Assembly (NCBI GenBank): GCA_016187745.1
Contig: JACPJC010000006.1
Location: 115,682-179,681 of the forward strand
DNA: 64,000 bases
Direction: 5' to 3'
DNA from: Candidatus Iainarchaeum sp.
GTDB lineage: Archaea > Iainarchaeota > Iainarchaeia > Iainarchaeales > JAXPJC01
Positions 7,169 to 16,695 of this stretch are shown one piece after another (position 1 is the first letter of the stretch; the number at the start of each line of letters is the position of its first letter). The position numbers and the translations under genes were made by a program. Below the pieces are notes generated by a model. That model was not told the origin of the DNA. It did not search any database and worked only from the letters and a program-made list of their open reading frames with translations.

Positions 7169-10100
7169 ATGCCCAGGACTGAAAAAGGACAGGCCGCGCT
7201 TGAGTATCTGATGACCTATTCCTGGGCGCTTGTTGCAATTGCAATAGTCATTGGAGTGCTTATTTTCATGGGAATTTTGAAGGCGCCTTCTGCTGGAACT
7301 TGCACAGGGCTTGAGAAGCTTGCATATGAGGACCATACCATAGATTCCAACGGGAATTTCATTCTCTACTTAAAAAACGGGGCAGGAATGCAGATTGCCA
7401 TCAACAGCATATCGCCGGGTGAAGATTTCAGCGGAAATTGCAGCGCAAGTTCCGCAATAATAAATGCAACAAAGGATTTCAATATTGTGTGTATCAATAC
7501 AGGAATAAGCGCAGGCCAAACTTATAATGGAAAAATAACAATTGAGTATATGCGCAGGAATGCAAAGCATACCGAAAGCGCGGCATGCTCAGGAACAGCG
7601 CCCTTGAGCGGGATATTTTTGGTTGCCCCTGCCCCGCAAATCATTGAGGGCTTTTTCAACGGTTCAGGGAACAATGTTGACCTGAACAACCCTGACGAGA
7701 TGACGCTTGGGGGCGGAGGGGGTAGTTATGCATTTTTTGGCAGTTATACTTCGGATGTTTTTGATGCAAACTCAACAATGGACTGGACCGCAAGCATCTC
7801 ATGGGATGAGAACGCTCCGGCAGGAACTGACATTAATTTACAAACAAGAACTTCTGACAATAATGTTGCATTTAGCGCATGGAGCGGCTATTACACAAAT
7901 CCTTCAGGAGAAGCAATTACCTCCCCTAATGGGCGCTTCATACAATATAAAGCGAATTTGAGCACTACAAACCCGGCGCTTACGCCGAGATTATTGGAAG
8001 TGAGAATGCATGGGAACCCTCTTGCGCAGAGCTGCGGCAATCTGAAAAGGGAGGGAAGCGAACAATGCGATACAAATGACCTGGCAGGATCAAATTGTGT
8101 TTTATTGGGCTATTCTTCAGGCGCCCTTGCGTGCAAGGCAGACTGCACATTTGATACGAATGGATGCGTTGGCGCAACTACTACAATGCTTTGCCCTGGC
8201 AGCAAAACCTGGACTTCCCAATCAGATTGGCAGTCCGGGGCGCTTGCAAATATTGATGCTACTTCAAGCCCTGGCAGCATAAAGCTTTCGCAGCCATCAA
8301 CCTCAGGAACATGGAACATTGTTGTTGATTCAAATGCCGCGCCAACAGACTGGAATGCGATAAGCTGGAGCGAGGACTTGAATTATGGGGGAGAGCTTGC
8401 AGGAGATGCTAACACAAAATTGCTTTTGCATTTGAATGAGGTCTCGGGTTTAACTGCTGCAGATGCAAGCGGGAATGGGAACAATGGAACACTAACAAAC
8501 GGAGCAACATGGACTTCTTCAGGGAAGTTTGGGAATGCATTGGGCTTTGATGGAATAAATGACTACATTGATGTTTCCAATGAGTCTCTTTTTGATTTTG
8601 AAAGAACTTCTCCATTTACACTAAGTGCATGGGTTAAGTGGGCTTCAGGCACTACACAAACCTTATTATCCAAACAAACAAGTGCTGGCAACGCACCAGG
8701 ATGGTTATTGATTGTTAATGCAAATGGAACTCTGGCAATGTGGCTCGTAAATGATGCAGGTGCGGGTTGGAATCTAATACATGTCGATTCGGTGAGTTCT
8801 ATAGGGCTGGGGACATGGAATCATGTAGTAATGACTTATGATGGTTCGAGTACTGCGGCCGGAGTAAAGTTGTTTATAAATGGCAATCAAAGCGGGACAA
8901 CAATAGTAACAAATACGCTTTCAGCTTCTATTCTCAACAATGTTGATGTGTGGATAGGAAATAGGCAATTTGCTGACATACCATTCAATGGTACAATTGA
9001 TGAAGCTGCTATATGGAATAGAGCACTGGGTGCAGGTGAAATCCTTGAGCACTACAAGCGCGGCGCGCTGAATCTTCGATTTAGGACAAGAAGCGCACCA
9101 ACGCAAGGCACCTTGAGTTCTGCTTCATGGGGTGGCTATTACACAGAATCCCCTTCAGCAATAGCTTCGCCGAACAACAAGTGGATTGAGGTTCAAGCAT
9201 TGCTTGAAAATTCAGATGCAAACTATACAAATTACACGCCAGTGCTGAATGATGTAAGCATCAGTTGTGCTGGCGCTCAAGGCAATCAGGCTCCTTTTGC
9301 AGGGCTTGGCGCTTCAGCATATTCGGCAAATGCTGGAAGCTATATTGCTTTTTATGGGAATACCTCCTATGACCCTGACGGGAATATTGTGAATTATGCG
9401 TGGAATTTCGGGGACGGGAATGCAGTTGCAAGCCCGGCAAACTATCCGCTGGGCGCAAAGACATTATTGCGTTTTGATGAGGGAATTGATTCGGCAGCAG
9501 GTGATGCGAGCGGAAACAACAATGGTGGAACAATAAGCGGGGCTGCTTGGACCTCTTCAGGAAAGTTCGGGAATGCGCTCGCTTTTGACGGGGTTGATGA
9601 TTATGTTAATTTGCCGCAAAAAATTACAGATGCCGAAGGAACCATATCGGCATGGATTAAAACCGGCGGCGATGTTAGCAGCGCGCAAAGGATATATTCC
9701 CAATCCACAGGGGGCGCAAGCAGCAACAGGGTAGCAGTTACGATTTTGTCTGGGGCTTTCCGTTTTGACGCAGGATTTGCGCCAGGAGGAGTTCAGTTGG
9801 ATATTGGCAATGTCCAGCCAAATACCTGGTATCATATAGTGTGGACAAGTGATGGCTCCACGATTAAAGGATATGTAAATGGGGCAAACCAGGCTTTAAC
9901 TGTTACGGGGGGGAGCAACAGCGGCCAATGGTTCAGCGGCATAACCTCAAATTATGCCAGGATCGGCAATATGCGCTATGATGATATCTCAGGAAACATC
10001 CAATATTTCAACGGCACAATCGATGAAGTTGCAATTTATAATCGCGCATTGGGCGCAGGCGAAATACTTGCCTTATACCAGGGCGGCCCTGCAGTAGTGT

Positions 10101-12616
10101 ATCATAAGTACAATCTCGCAGGAGATTATAATGTTGTACTTACAGTAACTGATAATAATGGCGCAACTGATGCAAACACCGTGAGCGTAAGCATCACTTC
10201 AGGCCCGATAAGCTTCTGCCCGGGGACAAAAAGCTGGACAACGCAGGCTGATTTCAATTCAGGAAGCGATGTAAATGCTGACACTTATTCAGATCCCGGA
10301 AGCATAATTTTAACAAAAAGCGGGGAAATAGCGCCTGATGCAAACACAAAGCTGCTTATGCATTTTAATGCAAATCCGCAAACGCATTTGGGAACGGAAA
10401 TGGATTCTTCAGGAAACGGAAATAATGGAACGGTTTATACAAATGAGGGCGCAACAAACAAGGCAGTTGCAGGAAAATTCGGAAGCGCTTTGGGCTTTGA
10501 TGGCATTGATGACCGCGTATCCGTCCCGGACAGCGATTACTGGAATCTGGGTTTATATTTCACTATTGGCATGTGGGTTAAATTCCAGAGCGGAACAATA
10601 GACAATGAGCATTATTTGCTGGGCTATAATTACGGGAGCAATAACAGGAATTTCTGGGTGGCATACCAGGGGCAGCTTTCGCCGGATCAGCTGCATTTTA
10701 ATTTTGCCACTGACGGCTCAGGCGGCCACTTCGGGGGCATGAGCGTTGCATGGACGCCTAATGCAGGGCAGTGGTATAATATTGCAATTGTGAGAAATAG
10801 TGCTGATTTGAAGATGTTTATAGATGGCATGCAGATCGGCTCCACTTACAATATCGGCGCAACGAGCATGTGGGCCGGCTCAACAGCAGGCATAGAAATC
10901 GGTTCGGGGCACAATTCCCGCCATAGCGGCGAAATGGATGAAGTTGCAGTCTGGAACCGCGCGCTTTCTCCAAGCGAAGTCCTTGCGCTTTATCAGAGCG
11001 GCTCGGCATACCGCCCTTCAGGCACATGGAACGGAGTATTTGATTCAAATTCAATTGCAAGCGGCTGGAACACAATAAATTGGGGCGAGGATTTGAATTA
11101 CGGCGCTGAACTTGCAGGGGATTCCAATACAAAACTGCTTTTGCATCTGAATGAGGGTTCTGGAACAACTGCAAATGATTCAAGCGGCAATGGGAACAAT
11201 GGGGCATTGTTTAACGGCCCTATCTGGACTTCTTCAGGAAAGTTCAGGAATGCGCTGCAGTTTGATGGAACTGATGATTATGTGAAATTCTCGGCAGCAA
11301 ATATGCCTACAGGGGAAAGAACAGTTGAATTGTGGTTCTATAACACAGACACAACAGCGGTGGGGGCAAGGCAGATATTCGGATATGGGGGGAACAGCAA
11401 CAGCCCCGCATATTCTTCATTTTTGATTTACTCCTCCGCAGATAAGAAGGGAATTACTGCCCATATGCATTATCCCGGGGGCGGGATCCTGAATTATGCA
11501 GGAACTTCGCCGATGACCAATGCCTGGTATTACTTGGTGCTCACAACTGACGTGAGCGGAAGCAGGCTTTACATAAATGGAAGGCTGGTTGATTACAATG
11601 CAGTAACCCCTTCAACATATGTTTCGGGCAAAGATGGATTTGTGGGTGCAATGCCTTCAGGCAGCGGCACTGGAACCTATGTTGACCCGAATTATCCCTA
11701 TTGGAAGGGGAATATAGATGAAGTTGCAGTTTACAACGCAGCGCTGGACGCAAATAAGATACTTGAGCATTACAGGAAGGGCGCCGCAAATATAAGATTG
11801 AGGACAAGAACTGCCGCATCGCAGCTGGCATTGAGCAGCGCGGAATGGAGCAATGAGAATGAGATTGATGCGAATTCTGACATCAATGGATTGTGGCACT
11901 TCAATGAAGGAAGCGGCAGCATTGCAAGCGACTCAAGCGGAAATGGGAATAACGGAACATTGATGAATGGAGTGGCATGGGCTTCTTCTGGAAAGTTTAA
12001 GAATGCGCTGCAGTTTGATGGGGTTAATGATTATGTTAACATAATTAAATCTGATGAGTTTCATTTAGGAGCGGGTAGTTTTGCTGTTACAGCATGGGTT
12101 AACTTTGCGGGGTTAGCCGGAAATCAGAATATTCTTGCGTTTTATACCATTGCCAATCAGGCTTTGCAATTTGCTTGGAGTACAAACGTTTTAACTGTTT
12201 GGGGCGAAACAAGCACTGTTTTAAGCACATCAGGATTTTCCCCAACTCTTAACAGATGGTATCACGTTGCATTTGTAAGAAACGGGAATGCCTGGAATAT
12301 TTATGTTGATGGCACGTCATATGCCAGTGCAACTGATGCGAGAACTTTAAATTATCCGAAGGATAATATTGGGATAGGCGTTCTGCCTACGTCCTTGCAA
12401 TATTTCAACGGCAAGATAGATGAACTTGCAATTTGGAACAGGGGATTAAGCGCAGGCGAAGTGCTCGGGCTTTACAAGAGAGGCAAATATTACACGGCAG
12501 GCCCGAGCGCAATAACAAGCGATGCCAACAGGTTCATTGAGGTGCAGGCGCTCCTGGAAACTGAAAATTCCTCTTACACGCCGGTGCTGCAGGATTTGAA
12601 CATAAGCTGCTCTTAG
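7169..12616 (+). CDS. Giant pilin-headed adhesin with five LamG modules and a split PKD domain
   Basis: 1,815 residues. The class III (type IV pilin-like) signal is MPRTEKG|QAALEYLMTYSW, cleavage expected after Gly7, followed by a hydrophobic helix and the pilin head shared with three other genes here (CTGLEKLAYEDHT). Approximate order: Cys-rich segment 287-334 (EQCDTNDLAGSNC), LamG1 414-630, PKD first half 705-756 (SYDPDGNIVNYAWNFGDG), LamG2 761-971, PKD second half 976-1012 (NVVLTVTDNNGATDANT), LamG3 1055-1278, LamG4 1316-1541, LamG5 1574-1771. Each LamG opens like LLLHLNEGSG..DSSGNGNNG and closes GTIDEVAIYNRALGAGE. LamG folds bind sugars or proteins, so attachment to cells or matrix is the likely role. 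TATA-like box at 7138-7146 supports a leaderless ATG at 7169. The stop overlaps the convergent gene's stop. Confidence 0.92.
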   Translation: MPRTEKGQAALEYLMTYSWALVAIAIVIGVLIFMGILKAPSAGTCTGLEKLAYEDHTIDSNGNFILYLKNGAGMQIAINSISPGEDFSGNCSASSAIINATKDFNIVCINTGISAGQTYNGKITIEYMRRNAKHTESAACSGTAPLSGIFLVAPAPQIIEGFFNGSGNNVDLNNPDEMTLGGGGGSYAFFGSYTSDVFDANSTMDWTASISWDENAPAGTDINLQTRTSDNNVAFSAWSGYYTNPSGEAITSPNGRFIQYKANLSTTNPALTPRLLEVRMHGNPLAQSCGNLKREGSEQCDTNDLAGSNCVLLGYSSGALACKADCTFDTNGCVGATTTMLCPGSKTWTSQSDWQSGALANIDATSSPGSIKLSQPSTSGTWNIVVDSNAAPTDWNAISWSEDLNYGGELAGDANTKLLLHLNEVSGLTAADASGNGNNGTLTNGATWTSSGKFGNALGFDGINDYIDVSNESLFDFERTSPFTLSAWVKWASGTTQTLLSKQTSAGNAPGWLLIVNANGTLAMWLVNDAGAGWNLIHVDSVSSIGLGTWNHVVMTYDGSSTAAGVKLFINGNQSGTTIVTNTLSASILNNVDVWIGNRQFADIPFNGTIDEAAIWNRALGAGEILEHYKRGALNLRFRTRSAPTQGTLSSASWGGYYTESPSAIASPNNKWIEVQALLENSDANYTNYTPVLNDVSISCAGAQGNQAPFAGLGASAYSANAGSYIAFYGNTSYDPDGNIVNYAWNFGDGNAVASPANYPLGAKTLLRFDEGIDSAAGDASGNNNGGTISGAAWTSSGKFGNALAFDGVDDYVNLPQKITDAEGTISAWIKTGGDVSSAQRIYSQSTGGASSNRVAVTILSGAFRFDAGFAPGGVQLDIGNVQPNTWYHIVWTSDGSTIKGYVNGANQALTVTGGSNSGQWFSGITSNYARIGNMRYDDISGNIQYFNGTIDEVAIYNRALGAGEILALYQGGPAVVYHKYNLAGDYNVVLTVTDNNGATDANTVSVSITSGPISFCPGTKSWTTQADFNSGSDVNADTYSDPGSIILTKSGEIAPDANTKLLMHFNANPQTHLGTEMDSSGNGNNGTVYTNEGATNKAVAGKFGSALGFDGIDDRVSVPDSDYWNLGLYFTIGMWVKFQSGTIDNEHYLLGYNYGSNNRNFWVAYQGQLSPDQLHFNFATDGSGGHFGGMSVAWTPNAGQWYNIAIVRNSADLKMFIDGMQIGSTYNIGATSMWAGSTAGIEIGSGHNSRHSGEMDEVAVWNRALSPSEVLALYQSGSAYRPSGTWNGVFDSNSIASGWNTINWGEDLNYGAELAGDSNTKLLLHLNEGSGTTANDSSGNGNNGALFNGPIWTSSGKFRNALQFDGTDDYVKFSAANMPTGERTVELWFYNTDTTAVGARQIFGYGGNSNSPAYSSFLIYSSADKKGITAHMHYPGGGILNYAGTSPMTNAWYYLVLTTDVSGSRLYINGRLVDYNAVTPSTYVSGKDGFVGAMPSGSGTGTYVDPNYPYWKGNIDEVAVYNAALDANKILEHYRKGAANIRLRTRTAASQLALSSAEWSNENEIDANSDINGLWHFNEGSGSIASDSSGNGNNGTLMNGVAWASSGKFKNALQFDGVNDYVNIIKSDEFHLGAGSFAVTAWVNFAGLAGNQNILAFYTIANQALQFAWSTNVLTVWGETSTVLSTSGFSPTLNRWYHVAFVRNGNAWNIYVDGTSYASATDARTLNYPKDNIGIGVLPTSLQYFNGKIDELAIWNRGLSAGEVLGLYKRGKYYTAGPSAITSDANRFIEVQALLETENSSYTPVLQDLNISCS

Positions 12617-13977
12617 GTTTTTTCTACGGCGCGTATTGCAATGGCCTTATTGCGCTTCCCATAGAAGTCAATATTCAAGTAGATTTCCTCCCCGGTTGAA
12701 TGCCCCGGAACTGCAAACAGGGGCAAATAATTCGCATCAATTGTGTAGGAAGCGTTTGTGTCTGGCATTGTAAGAGTGTTGATGTTTGATTTTCCCGTTT
12801 GGTAAGTGTTTGAAGAAATGTGCTTTTGCCCAAATAATGTTTTAAGCGAAGTGTTAATTGCAGAGGTTTGCCCAGTGCCTGTGTTCAGGTCAATATTAAG
12901 GCTTGCGGAAGGCTCCTTCAATTCAATGCCGCTTATGCTTATTCCAAGCGCCGAGATTTCATTTATTATTTCCGCCTTGAGGCTTGCGAATGGCTGCGCC
13001 TCATTGAAATCTATTGCCGCATATAAGTGATTTTCATCAACAGGCACGAAGAAGAAGTTTGTAATTCCTGCAATTGAGGAAAACGCAGAATTCAAATCGC
13101 CCTGCTTTGAGGCCGCGTTCGCATCGGATATGTTGAGGCTTATTCTCTTCATGCCTGGGAAAATCTCAACATCCGCATTTTCAATCCCATCAATTGCAAG
13201 AAGTTCGGCCTCAAGGCCGTTTCCATCCGGGAGATATGAATAATTCACATCGCCGTAAATTACAATCCTTTTGTCAAGTTCAGAAAGCGCATAAATTCCT
13301 TCCAGGGAAAGCGGAACAGCCTCCGCTGTGAGATTCTTTGATTCAAATGCCAGTATGTCAATAAGCGCTTCCCCCGAGAGCGTGACGTTAAGAACTGCCT
13401 TCAGCGCATCGCCCTTTCTGCCTTCTACAGATAAATAGGCATTTGAAAACTGCCTTTCAAGACTGTGGGTTTTTGTTATATTGAGGTCCGCATTGCTCAA
13501 TTCAATTTCATTCGGAAGCGCCACAAGGCCAAGGGCCGCTGCCTCAATCGCATGGAGAGTTCCTTCAGCGGATTCTGAAATATTTTCTGCAATCTCCCCT
13601 GCGGAGTATTTGGAATTGTCATATGTTGCTTCCGCAGAATAGGCAAGGGAGAATCCGCTTCCCTGCTCAGGATTGCCGTATTTTGACCAGTTTATCCCGG
13701 TTATGCCGTTCGCATCCCGCACTTTTGCATCAATCTTGTCAATGTCCACTTCATTTGTTTTTCCTGAGAATGCGATTGTGGGGAAGATTTCAACAATGTT
13801 CGCGTCAATTTCACCTGCTGATTTGTACTGCAGGGGGCTTGGGGGAGTTACTGGCGGAGGCTCATTCCCATTCTGCTGCCCCTGCACATAGAACTCCCAC
13901 ACAAATGCGATGGTGCTCGCAATCATTATGAAAATTATGAAATAAGCGAAAAGCCTTGTTGCGTTCATTTTCATCAA
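12613..13977 (-). CDS. N-terminally anchored extracellular protein, 454 residues
   Basis: One membrane helix at about residues 8-28 (LFAYFIIFIMIASTIAFVW), then a Pro-rich spacer (NEPPPVTPPSPLQ) and about 400 residues of soluble beta/alpha sequence with many NxS/T sites, so the bulk should face outside. Segments such as AELLAIDGIENADVEIFP and SAFSSIAGITNFFFVPVD look like repeated small alpha/beta (ferredoxin-like) units. I do not recognise a named family. It is convergent with the LamG adhesin, with the two stops overlapping by four bases. Start could be any of Met1, 2 or 4. Confidence 0.75.
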   Translation of the reverse strand: MMKMNATRLFAYFIIFIMIASTIAFVWEFYVQGQQNGNEPPPVTPPSPLQYKSAGEIDANIVEIFPTIAFSGKTNEVDIDKIDAKVRDANGITGINWSKYGNPEQGSGFSLAYSAEATYDNSKYSAGEIAENISESAEGTLHAIEAAALGLVALPNEIELSNADLNITKTHSLERQFSNAYLSVEGRKGDALKAVLNVTLSGEALIDILAFESKNLTAEAVPLSLEGIYALSELDKRIVIYGDVNYSYLPDGNGLEAELLAIDGIENADVEIFPGMKRISLNISDANAASKQGDLNSAFSSIAGITNFFFVPVDENHLYAAIDFNEAQPFASLKAEIINEISALGISISGIELKEPSASLNIDLNTGTGQTSAINTSLKTLFGQKHISSNTYQTGKSNINTLTMPDTNASYTIDANYLPLFAVPGHSTGEEIYLNIDFYGKRNKAIAIRAVEKT

Positions 13978-14043
13978 TAGGAACTAATAATAATAAATTT
14001 TAAAATACCTCACAATTGGCAAATCCTGCATTTTTTGTTTTGC

Positions 14044-14868
14044 TCATTTCTGAATTGCCTTGTTTGCTATAATAAGCAGGGCATTTGAAAGCTTGCTGAA
14101 TTCTTCCTTTAATATCAGGTTCGTGCTGTCAAGCTTGCCTGAAACATTATCCATCTTATTTGAGAGATCTTCCTTTAATATTCTGTTTGTGTCATCCAGT
14201 TTGCCTGAAACGCTGTCCATCTTATTTGAGAGATCTTCCTTTAATATTCTGTTTGTGTCATCCAGTTTGCCTGAAACATCATCCATCTTATTTGACAAAT
14301 CTTCCCTTAATATGCGGTTTGTGCTGTCGAGCTTGCCTGAAACGCTGTCCATTTTCTTCGACAGGTCTTCCCTTAATATCTGGTTTGTGCCATCCAGCTT
14401 GCTTGAGACATTGTCCATCTTCTTTGCAAGCTTTCCTGAAAAACCGTCCATCTTATTTGACAGGCTGCCATATTTTACATCCAGCTTGCCGAAGTTCCCG
14501 TTTGTTTCTTTTCTGAAGCTATGCATCTCATCATACATTTTGTGCATATACAATGCCGCCTCATCAGCCCTCTCAGCCATTTCCCGGGTTGGCTTCCCCC
14601 TATTAATTGTAAATCTTTTAAATGTGATTTTTGTTGCAATGCTCCTCTGTTTGATATTTTCTACATTAATTGGCCAGTTTCTGATTTTGATTTTATCAAT
14701 AAATTTCTTGATTCTTGCTTTATCCCCCTGGACAACTATTTTTACGCTTTCATCAGGAAGATTCTCCGCATAGCCTTTTATGCCCAGCTCAAAGGCAGCC
14801 TGGCTCACAATGTTCCTATAGCCGACTCTCTGGACATTGCCTGTTACAATCAATTCTAGAGCGCCCAT
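14044..14868 (-). CDS. Acylphosphatase fused to a 22-residue-repeat coiled coil
   Basis: Residues 1-90 are an acylphosphatase domain: GNVQRVGYRN holds the phosphate loop and catalytic Arg18, and GYAENLPD the catalytic Asn36; both key residues are kept, so it may hydrolyse acyl phosphates. Residues 100-147 are helical. Residues 148-257 are five tandem 22-residue units of the type SNKMDSVSGKLDDTNRILKE, a long coiled coil likely to oligomerise. Free acylphosphatases are about 90 residues, so this fusion is unusual; a second gene of the same design is at 38403-39257. Divergent from the FKBP gene. Start: ATG at 14868 gives the canonical MGALELIVTGNV opening. Confidence 0.85.
   Translation of the reverse strand: MGALELIVTGNVQRVGYRNIVSQAAFELGIKGYAENLPDESVKIVVQGDKARIKKFIDKIKIRNWPINVENIKQRSIATKITFKRFTINRGKPTREMAERADEAALYMHKMYDEMHSFRKETNGNFGKLDVKYGSLSNKMDGFSGKLAKKMDNVSSKLDGTNQILREDLSKKMDSVSGKLDSTNRILREDLSNKMDDVSGKLDDTNRILKEDLSNKMDSVSGKLDDTNRILKEDLSNKMDNVSGKLDSTNLILKEEFSKLSNALLIIANKAIQK
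14098..14427 (-). repeat. Five tandem 66-bp repeats inside the acylphosphatase fusion
   Basis: Period 66 bases, in frame (22 residues). Two neighbouring units are identical at DNA level over more than 50 bases (from about 14156 and 14222), which points to recent duplication or ongoing copy-number change. Confidence 0.85.
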
Positions 14869-14934
14869 GGCATTATTTAATAGCCCAAATCATTATTTAA
14901 ACCTATCTGTTTTTTACGACATAAGACGAATATA

Positions 14935-14977
14935 GCAGGTGTGGTCCTGCATCCCCCGCTTCAACGGGACTGTTTTT
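14935..14977 (+). other. Two small hairpins and a T-tract between divergent genes
   Basis: GCAGG/CCTGC (14935-14939 with 14946-14950) is followed by CCCG/CGGG (14955-14958 with 14965-14968) and TTTTT at 14973-14977. The layout resembles a terminated short transcript, yet no gene reads into it on the plus strand. It may be a small RNA or an attenuator; evidence is structural only. Confidence 0.3.
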
Positions 14978-14996
14978 AAATTCTTGTTATTTAAAT

Positions 14997-15019
14997 TAAT
15001 TAGTGGGAATCACTAATTA
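14997..15019 (+). promoter_or_regulatory. 9-bp perfect inverted repeat before the FKBP gene
   Basis: TAATTAGTG, five bases GGAAT, CACTAATTA. It lies about 20 bases downstream of a TATA-like TTTTTAAATT, close to the expected transcription start and 36 bases before the ATG at 15055. Operator or 5'-UTR hairpin. Confidence 0.45.
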
Positions 15020-15054
15020 GCTTTTCCTGATTTTGATGAATTGATGGTGTTTCA

Positions 15055-15801
15055 ATGAAAAAAGGTTCAGTGGCAATAATAAGCTTTACGGGGAAGGATC
15101 TGGCTTCCGGAAAGGTATTTGACACAACAAGCGCAGAGGAGGCGAAGGCTTCCGGCGCATTTGATGCCAATGGAATTTACAGGCCGATTCCCATAATTGT
15201 AGGCGCGGGGGACGTAATAAAGGGGATTGATGATGCGCTTCTTGGAATGAATCCGGGAGAGCAGAAAACAATTACGCTACAGCCGAAGGACGCTTTCGGG
15301 GAGAGGAATCCCGAGCTTGTTGCGCTTGTTCCATTGCAGGAATTCAGGAACCGCAATATGAATCCCTATCCGGGCATGGTTGTGGAAGTGGATGGAAGGC
15401 AGGGAAGGGTGCAGAGCGCCTCCGGGGGAAGGGTAAGGGTTGATTTCAATCCCGAGCTTGCAGGGAGGGCGATAGAGTATAAGCTGAATGTGGAAAAGGA
15501 AATTGCGGAGAAGAAGGAGCAATTGCAGGCGCTTTTCGGGAAGTATTTCGCGTTCCTTGATGCGAAAAGCGTGAAGATAGAGCTTAATGGCGCGAGCGCG
15601 CAGATAACAATCCCGGGAGCGCAGGTAAATGAAAGCACTATTGGAAAAATAGCAATAAACAAGATCCTCTTCACAAAGGCGGTCCTCGGGAGCCTTGAGG
15701 GCTTTTCGGAAATAAACTTCGTGGAACAATTCAACAATAAAAAAACTGCTGATGAACAAAAGCCGGCCAAGAGAGAGAAAACTGCTAAAACCCCTTCTTG
15801 A
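15055..15801 (+). CDS. FKBP-type peptidyl-prolyl isomerase, long archaeal form
   Basis: Cis-trans prolyl isomerase and folding helper. The FKBP core spans residues 1-85: a start like VAIISFTGKDLASGKVFDT, then IPIIVGAGDVIKGIDDALLG and MNPGEQKTITLQPKDAFGE, the SlyD/FKBP active-site pattern. The insert-in-flap chaperone domain follows (about 85-145; PYPGMVVEVDGRQG, GRVRVDFNPELAG). A C-terminal domain of about 90 residues, as in the long archaeal FKBPs, ends in a Lys-rich tail. No signal peptide, so cytoplasmic. Confidence 0.92.
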   Translation: MKKGSVAIISFTGKDLASGKVFDTTSAEEAKASGAFDANGIYRPIPIIVGAGDVIKGIDDALLGMNPGEQKTITLQPKDAFGERNPELVALVPLQEFRNRNMNPYPGMVVEVDGRQGRVQSASGGRVRVDFNPELAGRAIEYKLNVEKEIAEKKEQLQALFGKYFAFLDAKSVKIELNGASAQITIPGAQVNESTIGKIAINKILFTKAVLGSLEGFSEINFVEQFNNKKTADEQKPAKREKTAKTPS

Positions 15802-15814
15802 GTGGCATGCCCAA

Positions 15815-16555
15815 TCAGCCCATTACTTTCATATCATAGAAATAGAATTTATTCCCTTCATACCTTACAAATCTTATCTCGGCACGCCCGATATAGCCGA
15901 GTTTAAGTCTGTTCAGGAGATATTCAATCATTTTGTATGCCTTACGATTGCTAATTTTACTGTTGATAAATTGTGCATCTTTCCGGCTAAATTTGCCTTT
16001 TTCCAGAATGATTCTGTTTTTTATTTTTGTATTTGCTAGAAAAATATCAAAAACATCTGTATCGCTTGGCATTGTTGTTTTATAAGCCTCTTCACGATAA
16101 ACTACCTCGCCTGCACCCTGGCCCAATCTTGTTAAAATTATTCCCCCATGGCCTTTTATCGCCTTTCTCAGCCCGACCTTTTGCACTATAAAAGGGCCTG
16201 GGGGCTTTGAAATAAAACCCTGTATTGATTCTGCAATATTAGCCATGTGTGCTTTGGTGAGGGGCTTCATGATGAATTCCTTTCGGTAACCTGAAGTTCT
16301 TACAATTATTCTCCTGGCGTCCGCAAACTCCCCAACATTAATTATGCTACTGGCCTTGTACAGTTTAGCCTGCTCAAAGGGAATCCCAAACGCATTGCAT
16401 ATCTTCTGGAGCTCCAATGTTCCGGGGATTTTTGAGAAGGCTGGAAATTTACCCGCAGGCAGGCCTGGCGGTTTTTCCTTCACTGCCGCCTGCTTCCTTC
16501 TGCGCCATAACATTTCTGTTGCCTTTCTAAACGGCATGAACAATATGCTGCTCAT
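15815..16555 (-). CDS. Hypothetical protein, about 246 residues
   Basis: The frame is open back to a TTG at 16618 (267 residues), but the first ATG is at 16555. A TATA-like TTTATAAAG at about 16619-16627 fits a start anywhere in the first part. The protein has a basic N-terminal region, then alternating strands and helices: RRIIVRTSGYRKEF, GPFIVQKVGLRKAI, GHGGIILTRLGQGAGEVVY and, near the end, LGYIGRAEIRFVRY. It looks like an alpha/beta fold with Gly-rich turns, vaguely nucleotide-binding, but I do not recognise it. It is convergent with FKBP and divergent from the proteasome gene. Confidence 0.6.
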   Translation of the reverse strand: MSSILFMPFRKATEMLWRRRKQAAVKEKPPGLPAGKFPAFSKIPGTLELQKICNAFGIPFEQAKLYKASSIINVGEFADARRIIVRTSGYRKEFIMKPLTKAHMANIAESIQGFISKPPGPFIVQKVGLRKAIKGHGGIILTRLGQGAGEVVYREEAYKTTMPSDTDVFDIFLANTKIKNRIILEKGKFSRKDAQFINSKISNRKAYKMIEYLLNRLKLGYIGRAEIRFVRYEGNKFYFYDMKVMG

Positions 16556-16695
16556 GTGGTTAAAATATCTGCCGAATTTGTGCTTGCAAACTATATGCGC
16601 AAAATGCCCAAAAAACAAGCTTTATAAATATTTGTTATAAGGATTATTTCAGAAGATAGGCTTCTGGTTTTGATTTGTTTTATCGGGTGTATTGG

